A stretch of 64,000 nucleotides of DNA from Zoroaster sp. YZ-2022 (Eukaryota > Echinodermata > Asteroidea > Forcipulatida > Zoroasteridae). Each line of letters starts with the position of its first letter. Position 1 is the stretch's first letter. Positions 56,844 to 64,000 of this stretch are shown here, piece by piece. The notes below the pieces were generated by a model. The model saw nothing but the letters and a program-made list of their open reading frames with translations. It was not told the DNA's origin and searched no databases. A program made the position numbers and the translations under genes. The DNA is taken from NCBI GenBank assembly GCA_029582265.1, contig CM055819.1, positions 43,843,048-43,907,047 on the forward strand, given 5' to 3'.

Positions 56844-56915
56844 GTCGTTGTCTGGAAATGAAATTGACCGACTACTTCCTGGGACCTTCGTCGATCTTAG
56901 CAACCTAATTGTTTT
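56844..56915 (+). CDS. Single leucine-rich-repeat exon 2
   Basis: 72 bases, phase 2-2: SLSGNEIDRLLPGTFVDLSN then LIVL. It appears to be a duplicate of the 56632-56703 exon with conserved intron borders. The same strand as the CUB/LDLa exons upstream allows one gene, but no connecting or membrane exons are seen. Confidence 0.82.
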
Positions 56916-57235
56916 GTAAGTTTAAATAAATTAGTAAATAATGGGTTATTAAAAGGGGCCCAGTTTACCATGAGGTCACTTTTGGTATAACGTTATGGTC
57001 AGGATTACAATAAGAGCCATTTTAAATCATATTTGGCAGTCAAAATTACGCTGCACCCTCAACAATAACATCAATTGTATTTAGAATCTCTGTATATTTA
57101 TATACTTAGATTTTTGTATTGAAAGGACACATCGAGGGATCCTGTGATCGTAACGTTGAGTTGTCGAAGCACTGATTCTTGTCAAAACCAACACATTAGT
57201 ATAACTCCATAGAGATATTACATGATGCTACTGCA
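56916..57235. other. Non-genic stretch
   Basis: No supported exon; probably intron. Confidence 0.35.
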
Positions 57236-57580
57236 AACCTTCCTCTTACTGATCTTACACCATATACAAAGCTTCATCTTACTGATCTTACACCATATAC
57301 AAAGCTTGCTCTTACTGATCTTCCACCATGTACAAACCTTCCTCTTACTGATCTTACACCATATACAAACCTTCCTCTTACTGATCTTACACCATTATAC
57401 AAACCTTCCTCTTACTGATCTTACACCACATACAAACCTTCCTCTTACTGATCTTACACCAAATACAAACCTTCCTCTTACTGATCTTACACCATATACA
57501 AAGCTTCATCTTACTGATCTTACACCATGTACAAACCTTCCTCTTACTGATCTTACTCCATATACAAACCTTCCTCTTCT
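57236..57580. repeat. 33-bp minisatellite, about ten units
   Basis: Units contain CCTCTTACTGATCTTACACC plus ATATACAAA and a C/G variant, spaced 33 bases. One unit near 57390 has an extra T. The long frames across it, Leu/Ile-rich then NLPLTDLTPYT-rich, are products of the repeat and not a recognised protein. Confidence 0.9.
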
Positions 57581-58029
57581 CCGGACTCAATAAGTTGGAA
57601 TCCATTTCAAATTCAATTCAATTCAATTCAATTCATGTATTCGTCATGCCAGCATGAAAATCATTTCCTCAGTTTGCACATATAAAAAAAATAATACACA
57701 CTATTATGTTAAAAAAATTAAAAATTGTAATTAAAAATTATTCCATATCACACATATTGTATTCATTATATTACAAAATACAGCAAATAAAAATATAATG
57801 AAACTGGGAAGGGACAGGGAAAGGTGGGGAAGGAGGAAAGGGAAAGGGAAGGGAAAACAATTCATGGGAACAGGGGAAGGCCAAGGGGATATAATTTGGA
57901 AGGGGGCTGGAAAGGTAGAAAAAGAAAACCCAAACCTCAAAAACAGTAAGCCTTAAAACAACAAAAACAAAAAGCAAGTCATCTAATAAAACTACCATGC
58001 AAACCACCATGCAAACCTTTAAGTCTTAC

Positions 58030-59620
58030 TTAAGTATTAATAAAACTATTGTTAAAACAAGAAATTGCACTGGGTACGAAAGAGAGGCGATGACGATTTG
58101 TGTTGGATTTGAGTTGTCGTAATCTACCGGACTTATTAAAAACTAAGAGTGAATGAAGTGGATGGGTATTATCAAGTTGTATTGTTTTTAGTTTAGTCGT
58201 TAGAGCTGACTCGTAGATTGAACTCAAGTTTATTTTTACAGTAGTACCGATGATCTTACTTGCGGATTTAGTGATTCTGTTGATTTTATTTAGATTACCC
58301 ATAGACAGACCATTTACCCATGCAATGCAAGAGATCTCCTTCCGGTTTTTTTCGAAAATCAAACACAATTTCCTTAGTTGTTTGTGCATTTAAAACCAGA
58401 AAATGTTCTCTGCACCAATGAACAAACTTGGTAATTTCATCTCTATACCCGGTCTCATCCTCATAAGTAATGAATCCTGTTAACGATGTGTCATCTGTGT
58501 ACTTGACCATAGAGCACGTGGCATTACTACATCTGAGATCACTTGTATAAAGTGTGAAAAGTACTGGGGATAAAACACATCCCTGAGGGGCCCATGTGTT
58601 GGTATAAACAATATCAGATACTGATTGCATTCGTCTAACTCTCTGTGATCTATTTGTCAAAAAATCGGTAATCCATAAAATCAAGTATGGGTTTACATTC
58701 ATCCCTCTCAGCTTGCCTAACACAATATGAGGCTGGGATCAAGTTGAAAGCCGATGAAAAATCCACGAATAGAGTCCTAACATATGCTTTAGAACGATCA
58801 AGATGGCTATAAATGCCATACAACAATGTTAGGATAGCATCTTCAACGCTTCGCTCTGTTCTGTAGGCAAACTGCAAGGGATCAATGAAAGGTTTTGTTT
58901 GGTTAACAATGAAATCCTTAACAATCCGTTCAAAACACTTCTTGACAATGGCCGTAAGAGCCACAGGCCTATAGTCAGTTAGCACAGTGGGTTTAGATTT
59001 TTTTGCAACAGGAATAACATCTGCAATTTTCCATAATTGAGGAATTGTGAAAGTGTCCAAAGACCACTGAAAAAAGGTCCCTAAATACTGGAAACAGTTC
59101 TCTGAAACAGGATTTCAGAACCTTGCCGCTAAGTCTGTCCGGCCCTGCAGACTTATTAATCGTTAATCCTTTCAGTGATCTTTCAACAACAGTAATATCT
59201 AATATAATTTTCTCATCAGCAGTAATGTGATTTTTTTTAAAGTTTCACCTAGTTCACGATTAACACTAGTAAAGTCATTGTAGTCAAATCTGGCATAACA
59301 TTTATTTAGATCACTCAGGAATGTTCCGATACCACCAAGTGGAACAACTGAATTGTTTTGTTCCCCACATCTGGTAATTGTTTTAATGCCCTGCCAAGCA
59401 CTTTTAGGGTCACCCTGCCGAAATTTGTCCTCCACCTTTTTTTCCGTATTCCTTTTTGCTTTGTCGAATATGTTGAGAAAGCTCCTTCTGGATTCTCCTT
59501 TTCTCGACCAAGTCTCCGGTCTTGAAGGCATATTGTTTTCTTTTCAGACGTTCACGAATGTCCTTGTTAACCTACGGTTTACTATTTGGGTAGATTCTAA
59601 TGTCCTTTTTAGGTATAATC
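58030..59620 (-). pseudogene. LINE linker and reverse transcriptase
   Basis: The linker reads RIYPNSKP, a stop, then DIRERLKRKQ, KFRQGDPKSAWQGIKTITRC. RT shows VIPVAKKSKPTVLTDYRPVA, LQFAYRTERSVEDAI, LFVDFSSAFN, APQGCVLSPVLFTLYTSDL and VKYTDDTSLTGF. The catalytic box is YTDD. A short C-terminal region with MGNLNKINRITKSASKIIG follows. At least three frameshifts. Confidence 0.85.
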
Positions 59621-60881
59621 ATATCTTCAATCTAAGATCTACAATCGTCTACTTCTTAATCGTATCCGTCCTGAAGTGGAGAAGATACTCCGGTCCAACC
59701 AAAATGGCTTTCGAACTCTGCGGTCAACCTGTTCTCAAATCCTTGCCCTCAGACATCTTATTGAGGAAATTCGTAACCACCAGAAGGAAGCTGCCATTAT
59801 CTTCATTGATTTCTGTAAGGCATTTGATTCTATTGATAGACCAACAATGTTTAAGATCCTGCATGTTTACGGTACCCTAGAGGAGTTAGTTCGGGCCATC
59901 AAAATTATGTATGAAGACATAAGCGCTGTTGTCCTCACCCCCGAACGTGAATCTGATTCATTCCCCATCAACACTGGAGTTATTCAGGGTGATCCTCTTG
60001 CCCCCCTACCTGTTCATTATTGTTTTGGATTATGCCCTGCGCACAGCAATTAATGACACTGATGGTCTTACTCTCTGACACCGTAGGAGTACTAGACACC
60101 CTGATCAACACCTATCTGATCTAGATTATGCAGATGATATTAGCCTGCTTGTTGACACCCTCCAAGATGCTGAATTTCTGCTCCATGAGGTAGAAACTTG
60201 TTGCAAGTCCATCGGTCTCTCCCTCAATATAAAGAAGACCAAATATATGGATATCAACCCGTCTACCTTTGACGACATTTTCACACTGGATGGTGGTAAG
60301 CTGGATAAGGTTGATGACTTCAAATATCTGGGCTCGTATACCAACACGTCTCATGATGTTGAATGTAGAAAAGCCCAAGCTTGGTCCGCACTGAACTCGC
60401 TGAACAAAAATCTGGCGATCTTCATTCTCCAAGGCCACCAAACTTAAGATCTTTAAGGCTTCAGTGGAACCAATCCTACTCTACGGCTGCGAGTCCTGGG
60501 CCCTGACCAACCAAACCTCTACATCCATTGATGGCACTTACACTCGGATGCTGCGTGTTGTACAGAATGTTTCTTGGCAACAACACCTTCCTAACTGTTC
60601 TGTACGGTACCCTTCCTCCCATCTCCACCATCATCAGACAGCGCCGCCTTCGACTAGCCGGTCAAGTCTACCGTCATAATGAGCCAGCTGGTCGTGTTCT
60701 ACTCTGGATGCCTGATGCCCCTCGCCGTAGAGGTCGTCCCAACTTGACCCTGAAAACATCAATTGAGCTGGAGACTGGCTTAAGCGGTCAAACCCTCACT
60801 AACATTATGGTAGACAGGGATAGATGGGCTCAACTCGTCATCTCATAACGAAAGTGAATGAACAAAGAAGAATATATCTTC
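59621..60881 (+). mobile_element. 5'-truncated LINE inserted in the minus-strand LINE
   Basis: ATATCTTC at 59621-59628 and again at 60874-60881 is an 8-bp target duplication; the element is 59629-60873. The plus strand begins inside RT (SKIYNRLLLNRIRP), runs through FIDFCKAFDSIDR, GVIQGDPLAP and DYADDISLL, then ILLYGCESWALTN and a C-terminal RRRGRPNLT segment. It ends in a GAATGAACAAAGAAGAAT tail. Several frameshifts. RTE-like elements share this C-terminal pattern; the clade is not certain. Confidence 0.85.
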
Positions 60882-61387
60882 GCAGAACTTGATGTAGTCA
60901 GTGACGACATCTGTAGCCATGTCGATCGTAGTCAACTTGGTAAAGATGCTCCAGTCCGTACAGTCGAAGCATGCACGGAGAGCCTCTTCACCATCAGTAG
61001 ACCACTCCCTGACCTGCTTAACTTGTGGTTTCTCCAGTTTCAGTTTTTGTTTATAGACTGGAACTAGATGCACAATGTCATGATCCGATGAACCAAGCCC
61101 AGCTTTTGAATGAGCTTTATAGGCCTTTTTAATGTTTCCGTAACATTTATCTAGTGTACGGTTTCCTCTTGTATAAATATTTACATATTAATGATAGTGG
61201 GGTAGCACAGTTTTAAGGTTGCAGCTGTTGAAATCCCCGGTAATTAGTTTTACTGAGTCAGGTGACTGTGTTTCAAATTGATGCGTGATCTCAAGAATCT
61301 TAGCAGATGCAGTGGTCACATTCGCTGTAGGTTGTATATACACAACGGCAACAAACAACTGGTTGAATTATCTAGGTACATAATAAG
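60882..61387 (-). pseudogene. LINE endonuclease C-terminal half and linker
   Basis: Minus strand: FVAVVYIQPTANVTTASAKI, then ITGDFNSC (metal site), a stop, and SSDHDIVHLVPVYKQKL (catalytic SDH). The linker REWSTDGEEALRACFDCTDW leads to YIKFCEDI, where the plus-strand LINE interrupts. The frame resumes at 59620 with IIPKKDIRIYP. Confidence 0.8.
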
Positions 61388-62271
61388 TAGGGTTTTCAGG
61401 TGAAAAATTATTCCTAAACCAATATGCTCAATATTTATATCAAATTAAAGGTCTTGATGAAAGAAATACAATGGTTTTTAAATCAAGAAAATCGGACGAG
61501 TAGTTTTTGAGGAATCCTGTTTTATTTAATCAAGTATACAGCATTCGATGAAGTGCGACTGTCCATACACTGTGTACATCCCTAATGGCAACAAAACCGT
61601 TGAATCAGCCTACACACACCGTGATACACATGCACAGCGTTCCTGCTCGTTTCCCTCATAAGAGCTTTTGAAAGGGTGTAAAAAATACAATCTCCGCTCA
61701 AAACTAAACAAAATTGCGGCTCAAAACTTTCACATATGATAGAAAAGAGTTGTAAAATTAATTCAGATACCGCTCTTACCTTTCACCTTGAAGATTTCAC
61801 CTAGAAAAAATGGTGTTTACTTTTCATCTCTTCGTAACTTCGGTTGTAGAGTAGCTGTGGAGATCGAGCAAGCATGGGTATGTAAAGGAGCCCTTTGACT
61901 CAATAGCTAAACCCGTTTTCATGTCAATCACAATGTACTCGGGGGCGGAGACAGCTCCGAATTGGATGCCCTCAGCAGAGCGCGGCAAATTTTACGGGCT
62001 GAATGCGCCCGATCTCGGAACACTTCGCGAAAGGATGGGCGGGACGAGAGTGGTTCATTCATAAAAACCTAGGCTTTCGCACGTACTTCCGATTGCTATT
62101 TTATGTACATTGTTGGATAGCTGAAACTATAAGCTTTCCAATGAGTTATTACAAGATTTCGATAGGTAAAAGTAGTAAAAATTTTGTTAAAATATTTATG
62201 TTTTTTGGTTGCGGGCGATTCGCTGTGCGTGTGGAGGGCTTCGGTCAAGCACGTACGAACTGAAAACCCTA
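61388..62271. mobile_element. hAT-like non-autonomous element, 884 bp
   Basis: Ends TAGGGTTTTCAG and CTGAAAACCCTA are inverted repeats of 12 bp. TAATAAG at 61381-61387 and 62272-62278 is the target duplication (7 bp, possibly 8 with a mismatch). There is no transposase. It splits the endonuclease of the minus-strand LINE, whose coding sequence matches on both sides. Confidence 0.8.
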
Positions 62272-62740
62272 TAATAAGGACGTTGACTGACACTTAATAA
62301 TTCAATGTCTTCTGAGCAACAACGATGTTTAACATTGGTATTGTTGCACCCCCGTTTGTTGATATGAATGCACACTCCACCACCGCATGATTTACCCGAC
62401 TCTGCAGTTATGTCCATCCTCTCACATATAAACCCATCAATGTCAGTGAAATGTGTACTATCTGTGTCCTTGAACCACGTTTCACTAAAGCACATCATGC
62501 AGTTCTCTCAATATTCATAACGGAATTTTGAACATGCCTGTAATTCATCAAGTTTGTTTCTCAGTGATCGGCAGTTACCTGTGACGATAGATGGTAATGG
62601 TGGGTTATGCTTACGACGTCTGAGTCGTACCCTTAAGCCTCCTTTCTTGCCTCGTTTGCGGCGTTTTAGGCAGCTACAATCCTCTGGAAAAGCACAAAAT
62701 GGCGATGTGACCTGTGACGTGAGTTTTAACAATGCATCCC
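62272..62740 (-). pseudogene. LINE endonuclease start and basic N-terminus
   Basis: KRRKRGKKGGLRVRLRRRKH, then PSIVTGNCRSLRNKLDEL, a stop, MMCFSETWFKDTDSTHFTDI and GGGVCIHINKRG. The segment ends at SVSQRPYY where the hAT-like element interrupts. Stops and one frameshift. Confidence 0.8.
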
Positions 62741-62745
62741 GCTTG

Positions 62746-62776
62746 TACTACACCACCACCACCACCACCACCACCT
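62746..62776. repeat. (CAC)n/(GGT)n microsatellite at a LINE-LINE junction
   Basis: About nine CAC units lie exactly between the truncated L1/Tx1-like RT on the right and the 5' region of the other LINE on the left. Confidence 0.88.
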
Positions 62777-64000
62777 TACTCCTTTATTTTTAAAAATAAG
62801 ACGTATAAGAGCTGTATTCATCGAATCAGGAAGTGCATCAGTATTTGTGCAGGTTTGAATTACCTCCATGAAATCATGTTTTATTAGAGGCCAAAAGGTT
62901 TGATAAAACTCTACTGTTAACCCATCTAATCCTGGAGATTTACCCTTATTCATTTGATTCAGTGCCTGAAAGGTTTCAATTTCATCAAATTCTTTTTCTA
63001 GGGTCGAGGTGATATCATTATTGAAATTTACTTCATTTATAGCCTCTAGAGTAGTTTGCATTTGATCATTTCAATTGTTTCAGTTGAATACAGCTCCTTG
63101 TAAAAATAACTAACACACCTACACATAGAAATTGGTTCGTCGTGAAATTTACCATTATTGTCTTTTATACATTTTAAAACATTCTCATTGACCCTTTGTT
63201 TCTCCGAGTTTAGGAAATATCTACTTGGTTTTCTCCATCTACTCGCTTGGTGATGTGTAATCTTATACGAGACTTTTCAAATTGTTTCATTTCATGTTTT
63301 TTTAATTGGTTCTAAATTTCATTGATCTCATCGGGGGTACAAAATGGCCTTGCCAATAAATTATTGAAAGTTTTTTGTAAGTGGTTGTGATAACGTTTTA
63401 CTTTCTTATTTTTTTCAAAACCGTAATCCTTAATAATTTCTTTTAGTTTCGTTTTGCCCATGTCCCACTAATTTAAAATATTACCATAAGCATGTTTCTT
63501 TGTTTTCCAGTAGCCCCAAAATAATTCAATTCTGGTTTTGCACTGTTCATCATCTAGAAGGGAATTGTTACATACCCACCTCCCGGGTCCACGGGTGGTA
63601 TCTTGTTTTTTAAGGCGAAAGTTGACGTTTCTATGATCTGTGGTACCCATAGCAGTCAAATTAACATCTGTAACTAAATGAAGAAGTTCGTTTGAAATAA
63701 AGAAATAATCAATTCTACTAGGTCTTTTCAAGACTTTGTGATAAAAGGTATGGCCATTATCATTGGGATATATAGTCCGCCAAACATCGTACATTTCATT
63801 CTCTTGGATAATGTTTTGTAAGTCAGCAACACTCCTATCATTTGTTTTTATTTCGTCAAGTTGACAGTTAAAGTCGCCTGCTACTATCCAATTTTCCCCT
63901 TCTTGTAAGCGCTTCATTAAATCTTGAAAAAAGTATTTTCTAGGGTACATTGAATTAGGAGCGTACACTGACATAATTGAGAGATTAATAGATTTCCATG
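62777..64000 (-). mobile_element. L1/Tx1-like LINE, 3' truncated, runs off the right edge
   Basis: Minus strand: endonuclease (63468-63974, continuing off the window) with WIVAGDFNCQLDE, RPSRIDYFFISNELLHLV and GTTDHRNVNFRL, then RGPGRWVCNNSLL. A linker with stops and frameshifts follows (63060-63470). The RT start at 62777-63061 has MNKGKSPGLDGLTVEFYQTF and LIRLIFKNKG. The palm with its catalytic box is lost at the (GGT)n tract. Inactive. Confidence 0.82.

Larger units (their letters stand above)
57607..62740 (-). mobile_element. LINE (CR1/Rex-like), minus strand, host of two insertions
   Basis: Read right to left: basic N-terminal region and endonuclease start (62740-62272), the rest of the endonuclease and linker (61387-60882), then linker and RT (59620-58030), a 3' region, and a (TTGAA)n tail at 57607-57637. 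Two younger elements interrupt it at 62271-61388 and 60873-59629. Coding pieces match across each insertion. Several stops and frameshifts make it inactive. Clade is uncertain. Confidence 0.82.

Noticed and set aside
57222..57593. Repeat protein of 123 residues
   Set aside because: The frame exists because the 33-bp unit is divisible by three; no splice signals or domain support it.

Overview
The window is eukaryotic nuclear DNA from a marine invertebrate, most likely a deuterostome (hemichordate, echinoderm or lancelet grade). The reasons are spliced genes with GT-AG introns, AT-rich DNA with long simple repeats, and a mix of CR1-like, L1/Tx1-like, Penelope, Ty3/gypsy, Harbinger and hAT-like elements plus tRNA-derived SINEs. 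A gypsy element has integrase ahead of reverse transcriptase, an order first described in deuterostome Gmr1 elements. The species cannot be named from sequence alone.

Layout. 0.3-4.7 kb (minus strand): a KMT5A-like SET-domain gene with a hAT-like MITE in one intron. 5.3-6.4 kb: a compositionally odd stretch, then microsatellites. 6.6-8.5 kb (minus): a decayed gypsy Gag-protease remnant. 8.5-13.1 kb: mostly non-genic, with a 500-base gap and small dispersed repeats. 13.2-15.6 kb (minus): an internally deleted CR1-like LINE carrying a 2A-like peptide motif and ending in a hairpin plus about 79 GAA/TTC repeats. 15.9-17.5 kb: inverted repeat and minisatellites. 18.1-20.6 kb (minus): a Gmr1-type gypsy fragment, abutted at 20,600 by a second, plus-strand gypsy element that has its 5' LTR but no 3' LTR.

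28.3-33.2 kb (minus) is the most striking locus. Ten exons join in phase into one uninterrupted 987-residue reading frame. The N-terminus looks like the zinc-binding N-terminal region and RING finger of RAG1. The rest is a transposase-like core in which the RAG1 catalytic and zinc-ligand spacing can be recognised: D495, D565 with a CxxC 19 residues later, an HxxxxH, then E932. It is either an intact intron-bearing RAG1-like (N-RAG-TP-like) transposase gene or a domesticated copy.

34.3-50.5 kb (plus): a locus of CUB and LDL-receptor class A exons, all phase 1, in which a CUB-LDLa-LDLa module of about 2 kb is amplified five times. Several CUB copies carry a frameshift or stop, and one LDLa exon is split by a 632-bp Harbinger-type element. 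Two 24-residue LRR exons lie further downstream on the same strand (56.6-56.9 kb), so the whole could be one GRL101-like LDLa/CUB/LRR receptor locus; that link is inference. Between them are a THAP-domain pseudogene (51.0 kb) and a Penelope-like reverse transcriptase (53.8-55.8 kb).

57.6-64.0 kb is a nest of transposons. A minus-strand LINE is interrupted by a plus-strand LINE (8-bp target duplication) and by a hAT-like non-autonomous element (7-bp duplication), and it is joined through a (GGT)n tract to a truncated L1/Tx1-like LINE that runs off the right edge.
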